Positions 52,740 to 61,056 of a DNA stretch of 64,000 bases are shown here, piece by piece (positions within the stretch are counted from its first letter, which is position 1; each line of letters begins with the position of its first letter). A model generated the notes under the pieces. The model saw nothing but the letters and a program-made list of their open reading frames with translations, was not told the origin of the DNA and ran no database searches. Position numbers and translations under genes: made by a program. The DNA comes from Actinomycetales bacterium JB111 (GTDB taxonomy: Bacteria > Actinomycetota > Actinomycetes > Actinomycetales > Actinomycetaceae), in NCBI GenBank assembly GCA_900163555.1, contig FUHX01000024.1:1-64000 (forward strand), given 5' to 3'.

Positions 52740-54091
52740 CGCGTGCCTCCCGTCGTCGTCGTTGCGGCCGGCTCGGGTATCGCCAGGACGGTTCCCGGCA
52801 GGACGAGGTCGGGATCGAGGCCGATGGCGTCGCGGTTCGCTGCGTACCACTGCGGCCACGCCGCAGCGATGTCCGCGGGGCCGGCGGCCGGCTCCGCGTG
52901 GGCGGCCGCGATCTCCCAGAGCGAGTCGCCCGGCGCGACGACGTACGTCGCCGACGGCTCGTCGGCAGGCGGTGTGCCGGTGGCGGCCGCGTCGGTCGTG
53001 CTCCCACCGGTCGGGGGCCCGGGCGGCGTCGATGCCGGGTCCGTGCTCGTCGGCGGGGTCGCGGGCGCCGGGGTCGACCGTGCGGGAGCCTCCGGGTCCG
53101 AGAACACGGGATCTGAGCGCACCTGGTCCGTCTGCTCCGTGCCCGGCGTGCCCTGCGTGCCCTGCTGGTCCGGGGGAGAGGTCGGGGCGCCCGGGTCCTG
53201 CGACGACGGCTGCTGGTCCTGAGATGCCGGTTCGTGCGTGCGTGGAGCCGGACCCTGGTCCTGTGGCGCCGGGGACCCGACCGCGGATCCTCCCTCGCCG
53301 GCTCCCTCGGCATCGGTCCGATCCGCTCCTTCCGCGCTCTCCGATCCGCCCGGGCCAGCTGCGTCGGCCTCTCCGGTGTCACGTGCGCCGGTCCCTCCCG
53401 TGCCCTGCCCGCCCGGGTCCGCCGCGCCCTCGGTGATCCGCACCTCGATGAGACTGCGGTGCCCGGTCAGCTCGAAGCCGGGGAGCGCCGGGATGCCCGG
53501 AAGGTCGGACTGACGCAGAGGGGGAGCGACCAGGGAGTCCGAGGCTCCGGCGTCGTCGGGATCCGTGTCGCCGGGGACTGCGGAGGCGGGCAGGATCGCC
53601 ATGCTCACCGAGAGGCCGGCCGTGACCCCGGTCAGGGCGACCCGTCGGATCGCCGGCGCGCCGAACCTGCCGATGAACCGTGCGAGCCGCGCCGTGTGCG
53701 GCCGAGCACCGGCGTCGGCGTGGAGGGCTCGCGGGTGGTGCGTGGATGTCCGCGCAATCACCCGGAGTCCCAGTCCCGCCAGTGAGGTGAGGGCGTACCA
53801 GGCCGCTACCGCCGCGCCGACCCAGACGAGGGGGATCGCGACGAGGTCGGGCAGGTCGTTCGTTCCGCGCAACCCCCGGGCGACGAGTGCGGAGCTCGCT
53901 GCCCACGCCTCGGCCGCCAGCCACCAGGACATGAGCCCGCCCGCCACGAGGGCGAGCGCGAGCGCCACGCCCGAAGCGGTCGATGCCGGCCGAGCTGCCG
54001 GCGTCGACCGAGCTGTCGGAGTCGGCTGACTCGCCGGCGCGGCCCGGGGGCCGGTGCCGACGGGGGAGTGCTGATGGGATTGCTGAGACAT
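52736..54091 (-). CDS. LysM-domain membrane protein
   Basis: 451 residues. Thr/Pro/Ala-rich N-terminus (1-38), TM1 about 40-66, TM2 about 85-108, a third hydrophobic segment near 155-172 (VALTGVTAGLSVSMAILPAS), then about 200 external residues rich in Ser/Pro/Gln/Asp, and a C-terminal LysM-like domain beginning YVVAPGDSLWEIAAAHA and ending DLVLPGTVLAIP. LysM binds peptidoglycan, so the protein bridges membrane and wall. Coupled to the Rv3235-family gene. Expression may depend on the ten-base repeats at 54121-54150. Confidence 0.8.
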   Translation of the reverse strand: MSQQSHQHSPVGTGPRAAPASQPTPTARSTPAARPASTASGVALALALVAGGLMSWWLAAEAWAASSALVARGLRGTNDLPDLVAIPLVWVGAAVAAWYALTSLAGLGLRVIARTSTHHPRALHADAGARPHTARLARFIGRFGAPAIRRVALTGVTAGLSVSMAILPASAVPGDTDPDDAGASDSLVAPPLRQSDLPGIPALPGFELTGHRSLIEVRITEGAADPGGQGTGGTGARDTGEADAAGPGGSESAEGADRTDAEGAGEGGSAVGSPAPQDQGPAPRTHEPASQDQQPSSQDPGAPTSPPDQQGTQGTPGTEQTDQVRSDPVFSDPEAPARSTPAPATPPTSTDPASTPPGPPTGGSTTDAAATGTPPADEPSATYVVAPGDSLWEIAAAHAEPAAGPADIAAAWPQWYAANRDAIGLDPDLVLPGTVLAIPEPAATTTTGGTR

Positions 54092-54120
54092 GGTCGCCGC
54101 CCTGCGTCAAGATCATCGCT

Positions 54121-54150
54121 GATCGTGCTGGTTCGTGTCAGTTCGTGTTG
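54121..54150. promoter_or_regulatory. Three ten-base direct repeats upstream of the LysM gene
   Basis: gatcgtgctg, gttcgtgtca and gttcgtgttg follow one another with a 10-base period (gttcgtgt exact in the last two). Together with the inverted pair GATCA/TGATC (54111-54124) they lie 20-60 bases upstream of the LysM gene start, in the 193-base divergent gap. One unit per helix turn is typical of MerR-like or BldC-type binding arrays; the AlpA/BldC-like gene at 54823 is a possible binder. No promoter hexamers were fixed. Confidence 0.45.
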
Positions 54151-54272
54151 ATAGATGTCAGACGATGCCACGCCGGTCGACGCGGCGCAAGAGCGTTGTG
54201 GGCGGAGACGGTCGAGGCGCCGATCGGTGAGATCCCTGTGCGCAACCGCGTCCGGCCTCGGCGGTTCCGCCG

Positions 54273-54278
54273 TACGTT
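54273..54278 (+). promoter_or_regulatory. -10 element, leaderless start at 54285
   Basis: TACGTT ends six bases before the ATG at 54285. No ribosome binding site precedes that ATG. Confidence 0.55.
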
Positions 54279-54284
54279 GGCCTC

Positions 54285-54800
54285 ATGGGGTGGGAGGACG
54301 CGGTGCTCGCGGATCTGTCCGGCGAGTTCGATGCGGAGCAGCGAGCGGGACAGATGGCCGAGGCGGCGGACCTCGTCGAGGCGGAGGCCGCGACCCGCAC
54401 GCTTGCCTCACGCTGGCGGCAGATGACCGGTGCCCGCCTGAGCCTCACGCTGCTCGACGGCAACGAGGTAGCAGGGGAGGTCCTCGACGCGAACGACAAC
54501 TGGCTGCTCCTTGCCGAGGGGCCGCGCCGTGCGCTCGTCCCCGCCGACGCGGTCGCGCTGGTGCGGGGGCTCGGCCGGTCAGGCCCCGAGGCCGGCGGCG
54601 TCGTCGACCGGCTGTCCTTCGCGTCGGCCCTTCGGCGGATCGCCGAGGAAGCGGTCGCCGTCCGCGTCACCGACGCGGCGAGCGGCCGGACCGGTCGCAT
54701 CCTGCGCGTGGGCGCGGACCATCTCGACCTGCGGGTGGAACCCGGCGGTCAGGTCGTCGCGGTGGCGCTTCGCGCGATCCGCGTGGTGCGCACCGCATGA
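54285..54800 (+). CDS. Conserved actinobacterial protein, function unknown
   Basis: 171 residues, soluble. Residues 1-35 are acidic helix (EDAVLADLSGEFDAEQRAG); about 48-75 reads LSLTLLDGNEVAGEVLDANDNWLLLAE, an Sm-like or small-barrel pattern of strands repeated later as VAVRVTDAASGRTGRILRVGADHLDL. No metal or catalytic motif. The leaderless-type -10 six bases upstream supports the ATG. It stands alone, 22 bases from the convergent HTH gene. Confidence 0.65.
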   Translation: MGWEDAVLADLSGEFDAEQRAGQMAEAADLVEAEAATRTLASRWRQMTGARLSLTLLDGNEVAGEVLDANDNWLLLAEGPRRALVPADAVALVRGLGRSGPEAGGVVDRLSFASALRRIAEEAVAVRVTDAASGRTGRILRVGADHLDLRVEPGGQVVAVALRAIRVVRTA

Positions 54801-54822
54801 GCGGTACGGCGTGGCGGCGCGG

Positions 54823-55053
54823 CTATCGCTTCACGGAGTTCGTGGACGCTGCTCGCGCGGCGCGCGCGGCGTCCGCCTCGGCGTACATGCGCTGGATGTA
54901 CGCCTCCAGCTCGGTGACCTCCACGCGCCAGGCGCCCTTGCCGCCGACCTGGATGCCCCGGAGCTCGCCGGAGGCGAGCAGGGCGCGGACCTGCGCCACC
55001 GTGATGCTGAGCTCGTCGGCGACGTCGGCGATCTTGAGGAAACGAGGGGCCAC
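54823..55053 (-). CDS. Small helix-turn-helix protein (AlpA/BldC/excisionase type)
   Basis: 76 residues. A MerR-like winged-helix core: LKIADVADELSITVAQVRALLASGELRG and GGKGAWRVEVTELEAYI, then a helical, Ala-rich end. Such proteins bind direct repeats; Streptomyces BldC is the best-known example. GTG start at 55053 is preceded by GATACT six bases away, a near-consensus leaderless -10. Divergent from the SAF-MinD pair, hence possibly their regulator. No integrase nearby, so the excisionase label reflects fold only. Confidence 0.8.
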   Translation of the reverse strand: MAPRFLKIADVADELSITVAQVRALLASGELRGIQVGGKGAWRVEVTELEAYIQRMYAEADAARAARAASTNSVKR

Positions 55054-55203
55054 GGGTCCAGTATCGCCCCTTGGTCGCGCTCCGCGCTCACGGGTGTGGA
55101 TACGTGTCGGATCCGAGCGGTTCGTGCCGGAACCTGTGGATGGCCGGCCCGCGGTCCGGGCCGAGGCGGCAGGATGGACCCGATCGAACACGGGGGAGAG
55201 ACG

Positions 55204-55857
55204 ATGACCGAGGCAACCACACGCAGGCTGCGCAGGCCCGGCTGGCGCGATCCACGCCTCGGCGTCGGGGTCCTCCTCGTGGCGGGATCCGTCGCCGTCG
55301 GGGCGTGGGCGGTGGGGGCCGCGCAGGGCACGACCGAGGTGTGGCGGGCGCCGGACGTCGTCACGCCGGGCGAGACGCTGGCCGAGGCGGGCCTGGAGAT
55401 CGAGGAGGTCAACATCGGCGCCGCGGGCGACCACTACCTCCTCGTGGAGGACGGCCTGCCGGACGATCTCGTCGCGATCCGGATCATCGGCGCCGGCGAG
55501 CTCGTGCCGATCGCCGCCACGGGTCGTGCGACCACCGAGGACCTTCGCCCCGTCGTCGTGCCCGTCTCCTCCGCCCTGCCGAGCGGCCTCGGCCCGGGAT
55601 CCACCGTGGACCTGTGGCGGGCGCCCCGGCCGGACGTCACGGGCCGGGAGACGGAACCCGAGCCGCCGATCGTGCTGGCGACGGGCGTGGTCGTCGCGGA
55701 CGTGCGCACGGAGAGCGGCGTGTTCTCCGCCGCGGGCGGCGCGCAGGTCGAGCTCCTCGTCCCCGGCCGGCTGGTGGAGGCGGTGCTCGCCGCGGTCAGC
55801 GCCGGGGAGGACCTCACCGTGGTGCCGGAGTACCAGCTGCCGGCGGAGGAGGGGTGA
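55204..55857 (+). CDS. SAF-domain membrane protein (CpaB/FlgA-like)
   Basis: 217 residues. One helix (about 21-43, GVGVLLVAGSVAVGAWAVGAA) and an extracytoplasmic SAF domain (about 48-110, VVTPGETLAEAGLEIEEV and DDLVAIRIIGAGELVPIAA), followed by a beta-rich half with GSTVDLWRAPR. In Tad pilus systems CpaB uses this build in the periplasm. GGGGGAGAG ribosome binding site precedes the ATG. No other pilus gene is in the window, so this looks like an orphan form. Overlaps the next gene by GTGA. Confidence 0.8.
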   Translation: MTEATTRRLRRPGWRDPRLGVGVLLVAGSVAVGAWAVGAAQGTTEVWRAPDVVTPGETLAEAGLEIEEVNIGAAGDHYLLVEDGLPDDLVAIRIIGAGELVPIAATGRATTEDLRPVVVPVSSALPSGLGPGSTVDLWRAPRPDVTGRETEPEPPIVLATGVVVADVRTESGVFSAAGGAQVELLVPGRLVEAVLAAVSAGEDLTVVPEYQLPAEEG

Positions 55858-57398
55858 GCGTCGGCGTCCTGCTCGCCCTGCTCGAGGACGAGCCGGAGGT
55901 CGTCCGGGCGATCGACCGACCGGGGTCGGGCGGCACGGTCGTCCGGCGCTGCGCGGACCTCGCCGAGCTCCTCGGGGCGGCGGGGGCGGGTATCGGCCAG
56001 GTCGCGGTCCTCAGCAGCCAGGTGCTCGGCGTCGACCGCGCGTCCGTCGGCCGACTCGTCGGCACGGGAGCGGCGGTCCTGCTCGTCGGCCCCACGGCGG
56101 ACCTCGCGCGGCTCGGCAACCTCGGCGCCCACGACACCCTCGCGGAGAGCGAACCGGCGGAGACCATCGCGACGACGGCGATCGCGCTCGGGCGCACCGC
56201 GGCACCCACGATCCCGGCCCAGACGCCCACGCCGACGACGACCCACGCACCGGCGGGCAGCCACACGCCGGCGGCGGCCTCCACGCCACCCACTGCACTG
56301 AACCCGACCGTACCGCCCGTCCCGCTCGACGACCCGCGCGCGCCCGACGGGCCCGGCTTCGTCGACGTCCTCACCGGCGGCGACGCCGGCGTCGGGGTCG
56401 AGGACGGGCTGATCTCCGCGGTGCCGCGCTGGCTGGCGGTGCCGCCCGACGCACCGCCACCGGCGGCGGGCGACCCGCCCGAGACGGGGGACCCGATCCC
56501 GCCTGCCGCGTCGGGACCCGCGCCCGAGGCGGAGGAGTCGAGCCGCATCGTGGTGGTGTGGGGCGCCCCCGGCGCACCCGGGCGGACGACCCTCGCCGTC
56601 AACATCGCGGCGGAGGCCGCCGCGCTCGGCGTCCGGACGATCGTGGTCGACGCCGACACCGAGGCCCCGTCCATGGCCCAGGTGCTCGGGATCAGCGAGG
56701 ACGTGTCGTCGATCGCCGCGCTCGCCCGCATGGCCACCCACGGCACCCTGGACGACGAGACGACGGCGGGCGTGCTGACGGAGGTCGTCGACCACCTGCG
56801 CGTGCTCACCGGGCTCACGCGCCCGCAACGGTGGCGCGAGCTCGAGGCCGCGTCACTCGACGCCATCTGGGACCACCTGCGCGAGCAGGCGGCGCTCGTC
56901 GTCGTCGACGTCGGGGCCGGCGCCGAGGACGGCGACGGCCTGGACTTCGCGCCCGTCAGGCACCAGGCCACGCTCTCGGCGCTCCGGGCGGCCGACCACG
57001 TCGTCGCGGTCGGTGCCGGCGACCCCGTCGGCATCCGCCGGCTCGTCCTCGCGCTGACCGAGCTGAGGGAGCGGGGCCTGAGCCCCGATGCGGACCGCAC
57101 GGTCGTGGTCAACCGGGTGCGGCGGACGGCCGCCGGGCCGGACCACGCCGGCGCGATCCGGGAGGCGCTGTGGCGGTATGCCGGGGACGAGACCCCGCAC
57201 CTCGTGCCCGACGCCCCGGCGCTCGCGGACCGGGCCCTCCTGAGCGGCACGACCTGGCGGGAGGCGGACGCGCAGGCGCCCGCGCGCCGCGCCGTCGCCT
57301 CCCTCACCCGGCGTCTCCTCGGCCTCGGCCCCGCCGACGACGACGCCACGCCCCGATGGCGGCGCGCCTTGCGCGTCGGCGCCCGAGGCCGGGGATGA
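55854..57398 (+). CDS. MinD/CpaE-like P-loop protein with deviant Walker A
   Basis: 514 residues. An N-terminal receiver-like segment (1-110), then a Pro/Thr-rich linker of about 110 residues, then a MinD-type domain from about 230: VVVWGAPGAPGRTTLAVNIA in place of KGGxGKT, so the signature lysines are missing (Gly and Arg instead), VVDADTEAPSMAQVLG as switch I-like Asp site and LVVVDVGAGAEDGD as Walker B. ATP binding is possible but hydrolysis by the canonical mechanism is doubtful. Coupled with the SAF protein, it may set its localisation as CpaE does for pili. Confidence 0.8.
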   Translation: MSVGVLLALLEDEPEVVRAIDRPGSGGTVVRRCADLAELLGAAGAGIGQVAVLSSQVLGVDRASVGRLVGTGAAVLLVGPTADLARLGNLGAHDTLAESEPAETIATTAIALGRTAAPTIPAQTPTPTTTHAPAGSHTPAAASTPPTALNPTVPPVPLDDPRAPDGPGFVDVLTGGDAGVGVEDGLISAVPRWLAVPPDAPPPAAGDPPETGDPIPPAASGPAPEAEESSRIVVVWGAPGAPGRTTLAVNIAAEAAALGVRTIVVDADTEAPSMAQVLGISEDVSSIAALARMATHGTLDDETTAGVLTEVVDHLRVLTGLTRPQRWRELEAASLDAIWDHLREQAALVVVDVGAGAEDGDGLDFAPVRHQATLSALRAADHVVAVGAGDPVGIRRLVLALTELRERGLSPDADRTVVVNRVRRTAAGPDHAGAIREALWRYAGDETPHLVPDAPALADRALLSGTTWREADAQAPARRAVASLTRRLLGLGPADDDATPRWRRALRVGARGRG

Positions 57399-57405
57399 TC
57401 GACCC

Positions 57406-57855
57406 GTGCGCATCTACCTCCCCTCCGTCGCCGCCGAGCTGTCCGGCACGCCGTCCGCCCTGCTCGCCCACGCCGTCACGGACGCGCTGCGCGCCGAGTT
57501 GACCGACGAGGACGACGAGACCCTCGAGATGATCGCGCTCCTCGCCGCGGCCGACGACTCCGTCCGCCTGGTCGGCGAGCGGGGGTCGGCCGCGGGCCGG
57601 ACCCGCCGCGTCGTGCTGGCCGCCGACGTCCCGGACTCCGACGCGACTCCCGCCGCGACCGGTCTCCCGACCGCGGTCGAGCTCGCTGGGCCCGTGGACT
57701 GGTCGGACGTCAGGGCGATCCACGTCGACGAGACCGATGCGGAGGGCGACGTCGCGGCCGCCGCGGCGGGGGACGACGACGCCTTCGAGCGGGTCGTCGA
57801 CCTCGACCTGCTCTGGTACGACCCCGCCGAGCGGGACAGGATCCTCCCGGCCTGA
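57406..57855 (+). CDS. DUF6912 family protein
   Basis: 149 residues. RIYLPSVAAELSGTPSALLAHAVTDALRAEL, RRVVLAADVPDSD and DLDLLWYDPAERDRIL are family hallmarks; the acidic middle is variable. Soluble, function unknown, widely conserved in actinobacteria. GTG 57406 lies seven bases after the MinD-like stop and GATGAT ends six bases before it (weak leaderless -10), so it may have its own promoter or follow the operon. Confidence 0.75.
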   Translation: MRIYLPSVAAELSGTPSALLAHAVTDALRAELTDEDDETLEMIALLAAADDSVRLVGERGSAAGRTRRVVLAADVPDSDATPAATGLPTAVELAGPVDWSDVRAIHVDETDAEGDVAAAAAGDDDAFERVVDLDLLWYDPAERDRILPA

Positions 57856-57891
57856 GGGCTGAAAGCGCCCGGCGGCCGCTCCGGCGAGGCG

Positions 57892-60800
57892 CTACCGCCC
57901 GGCCGAGACCCGCAGGCTCGACCCGGCGCCCGAGGGCAGGTGCCGCACCTCGATGCGGTCGGCGATCCGCTGCTTGAGCTCGGTGACGTGGCTGATGAGC
58001 CCCACGCAGCGCCCGCCCGTGCGCAGCCGCCCGAGCTCGGTCATCACCGCGTCGAGCGTGTCCGGGTCGAGCGAGCCGAAGCCCTCGTCGACGAACAGCG
58101 TGCCCAGCTCGATGCCGCCCGCCTCCGCGGTGACGACGTCCGCCAGGCCGAGGGCGAGCGCGAGCGCGACGTAGAACGTCTCGCCGCCGGACAGCGTCCT
58201 CGGGTCCCGGGCGCCGTCGGCGAACGTGTCGAGGACCTTGAGTCCGAGGCCCGTCGCGCGCGTCCGCTGCCCGGCCTCCTTCTCGTCCGTCCGCTCGAGC
58301 CGGTACCGGCCCGACGACATGGCGGCCAGCCGCTCGTTCGACGCCGCCAGGACGTCCTCGAACCGGCGGAGCAGCACGTAGGTGGACAGTCTCGTCCCGG
58401 TGCGCGAGGCGGTGCCGCCCTGGGACAGCTCCGCCACCCGACGCAGCGCGCGGTCGGCCTCGAGCCGGGCGTGATGCCGCTCGATCTCCTCCCGCAGGGC
58501 GTCGGCGGCCGCTCGCGCGCGGTCGCGCCTGCTCGTCGCGAGCCGCTCCTCGCCGGTCCGTGCCGTCAGCTCGGCCACGGCCGCCTCGAGGGCCGCGGTG
58601 GCCGCCGCGACGTCCGGCCGCTCCTCGCCGGTGAGGGCGGCGATCGCCTCCTCGGCCAGGCCGGCGGTCACCCGTGCCGAGTCGGCCTCGTGGGCGCGCA
58701 CGCGCCCCTTCGCGTCGGCCTCGGCCGCCGGCTCGAGGCTCGCGGCGCGCGCCTCGTCGGCCGTGTCGAAGCCGGAGGCCTCGAGCGCGTCGTCGGCCTC
58801 GGTCGCGGCCTGCCGAGCGGTCCGGTCGCGTTCGATGAGGGTCCGAAGCGCCCCGACGACGTCGGACGCCAGCCTCGATCGTCGGCCGAGCTGCTCCGCG
58901 CGCTCGCCGACCGTCGCGTGGGTGCCGCGTGCGTCCGCGACCCGCTCGGTGTCCGCCCTCAGGCGGTCCGCCTCCGAGGCGTGCAGGGCGCGGTCGGTCG
59001 CGAGGGAGGTCTCGGACCGCGCGATGGACTCCGCCTTCTCGCGCGCGGCACGGTCGTGGTCGGCCAGTGCCTCGTCGAGCGCCGCGAGCCGGGCGGTGGC
59101 CGCCTTCGCGGCGTCGGCCTCGGCCCGCGCGGCGGCCTGCGCCTCCTCGGCCGCCCCGACGTCGAGCCCGCCGGCCGCCTCCCGGGCCAGCTCGAGACGC
59201 TGGTCGGCGGCCGCCTTCGCCTCGCGCGCCGCGGACAGGGCGCGATCCGCGCGAGCGCGGGCCGCCTCCACCGCCTCGAGGTCCTGGTCGGTGACGGGGG
59301 AGTCCGACGGCGGCGCCGGCGCAGGGTGCGACGTCGACCCGCAGACCGGGCACGGATCGCCGGACGTCAGCCCGGTCGCCAGGCGCCCGGCCACCTCCTC
59401 GCGCCACCGGGCGCGCAGTGCGGACTCGTCGTTCGCGCGCTCGGTCGCGACGTCGTGGGCCGAGGCCAGGGCGCGGTCGGCCTCGCGTGCGGCCGTCTCG
59501 GCCGTCGACGCGGTGCGTGCGGCCGCCACCGCCTCGTCGGCCCGCGCCGCCGCGACCTGGGCGGCGGCGAGCGTCCCCGCGGTCGTCGCCTGCGCCGTGC
59601 GCTCCTCGACGAGCGACTCGCGGACCGTCGGCAGCTCGTCCGCCTCGGCGCGGGCGTTCGTGAGGCTGAGCTCGAGCTCGGCGATGCGCGCGGCCCTGCC
59701 CGTCAGCGCCTGCTCCCGGGCGGCAAGCCCGCCCTCGAGCGCGACGACGTCGGCGAGTGCCCCGGCCCGGCTGCTCGCCTCCTCGCGCGCGGCGTCCAGG
59801 TCGGCCGCGAGGGCCGACCGGTCGCCGGGCTCCTGCCAGCGGGGCAGATCGAGGTCGGCGGCGAAGTCCGGGTCCCTGTCCGCCGTCTGATCGACGAGCT
59901 CCGCGACGGCGGCCGACGCCTGGGCGGCCTCGCCCGCGCGCCGCGTCGCCGCCTGCAGTGCGGTGACCACCTCTCGGGCCCGGCCGTGGCGTTCGAGCGC
60001 CTCGCGGTCGGCCGCGACGACGTCGGCCCGCCCGTCCAGGTCCTCGCGTTCCGCCAGGAGCGCGGTCCGACGGGCAAGCAGGTCGGCGGTGCGCTGCTCG
60101 GACTGGAGCCTGGATCGGGCTTCGGACTCCCGCTCCGCGGCGCCCGCGCGGGCATGCTCGGCCCGCGAGGCGTCGGACTCGATCGTGGCCAGCAGCGGGC
60201 CGGTGATCCGGGCGACCCGCTCGGCGTCGACCGCCGTTGCCGCCTCGAGAAGCTCGCCGCGGGAGACGACCACGGGTTCCGCGGGCGCGTCGGCGTCCTG
60301 CGCCTCGGAGTCACTCTCTGCGCCAGACACTGCTTCCGAGCCGGTCTCCGCCTCGTCGGCGAGCCCGGCGTGCTCGGCGAGCAGGGCTGCGCGCTCGCGG
60401 ACGAGTCCCACGGCCCGCTCGGCGGCCTTGCGGGCGGCGGCAGCCATCTCGTGGAGCTCCGCCTCGACGTCGTCGTACAGCCGGGTGCCGAAGATGGTCC
60501 GCAGGACGTCCTGCCGCTCGGCCACGCCCGCGCGCAGGAACCGCGCGAACTGGCCCTGGGGCAGCACGACGGTCTGCGTGAACTGGTCGCGGCTCATCCC
60601 GAGGATCGTCCCGATCTCGGTGCCGATCTCCTGGGTCGAGGATGAGATGGCCTCGCCCGCGGGCTCCTCCAGCCCGACCTGGTCCTCGCCGGACAGCCGC
60701 GAGAGGCTCGCGCGGGTCTTCACGGTCGTCGTGCCCTCGCCGCGCATCTTCGGCCGTTCGTGGGCGGGCGTGCGGCGGACCCGGTAGATGCCGCGCGAGG

Positions 60801-61056
60801 AGGAGAACGTGAGGTCGACGTAGGGCTCCACGCCGGGCTCGGCGTGCATCGAGTGCATGCGGGACTTGTGGGCGCCCGTCGAGTCGGCGACGTCCCCGTA
60901 CAGCGCGAACACGATCGCGTCGATGATCGTCGACTTGCCCGCGCCGGTCGGCCCCTCGAGCAGGAACAGCCCCGACGTCCCGACGGCGTCGAGGTCGACG
61001 ACGTGCCGCCCCGGGAACGGTCCGATGGCTTGGAACTCCAGGCGGTGCAGCCTCAC
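57892..61056 (-). CDS. sbcC: SbcC-type exonuclease ATPase subunit
   Basis: 1054 residues. SMC-like ATPase partner of SbcD, processing DNA hairpins and blocked ends. Walker A EGPTGAGKST at 34-43, Q loop VVLPQGQFARF, two long Ala/Glu/Arg coiled-coil arms meeting at a zinc hook CPVCG near residue 570, then signature TLSGGETFYVALALALGLADV and Walker B LFVDEGFGSLD. GTG start overlaps the sbcD stop (GTGA). Confidence 0.93.
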   Translation of the reverse strand: MRLHRLEFQAIGPFPGRHVVDLDAVGTSGLFLLEGPTGAGKSTIIDAIVFALYGDVADSTGAHKSRMHSMHAEPGVEPYVDLTFSSSRGIYRVRRTPAHERPKMRGEGTTTVKTRASLSRLSGEDQVGLEEPAGEAISSSTQEIGTEIGTILGMSRDQFTQTVVLPQGQFARFLRAGVAERQDVLRTIFGTRLYDDVEAELHEMAAAARKAAERAVGLVRERAALLAEHAGLADEAETGSEAVSGAESDSEAQDADAPAEPVVVSRGELLEAATAVDAERVARITGPLLATIESDASRAEHARAGAAERESEARSRLQSEQRTADLLARRTALLAEREDLDGRADVVAADREALERHGRAREVVTALQAATRRAGEAAQASAAVAELVDQTADRDPDFAADLDLPRWQEPGDRSALAADLDAAREEASSRAGALADVVALEGGLAAREQALTGRAARIAELELSLTNARAEADELPTVRESLVEERTAQATTAGTLAAAQVAAARADEAVAAARTASTAETAAREADRALASAHDVATERANDESALRARWREEVAGRLATGLTSGDPCPVCGSTSHPAPAPPSDSPVTDQDLEAVEAARARADRALSAAREAKAAADQRLELAREAAGGLDVGAAEEAQAAARAEADAAKAATARLAALDEALADHDRAAREKAESIARSETSLATDRALHASEADRLRADTERVADARGTHATVGERAEQLGRRSRLASDVVGALRTLIERDRTARQAATEADDALEASGFDTADEARAASLEPAAEADAKGRVRAHEADSARVTAGLAEEAIAALTGEERPDVAAATAALEAAVAELTARTGEERLATSRRDRARAAADALREEIERHHARLEADRALRRVAELSQGGTASRTGTRLSTYVLLRRFEDVLAASNERLAAMSSGRYRLERTDEKEAGQRTRATGLGLKVLDTFADGARDPRTLSGGETFYVALALALGLADVVTAEAGGIELGTLFVDEGFGSLDPDTLDAVMTELGRLRTGGRCVGLISHVTELKQRIADRIEVRHLPSGAGSSLRVSAGR

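Noticed and set aside
54823-55053. Phage excisionase
   Set aside because: The fold is shared with BldC-like regulators and no phage or integrase gene is nearby.
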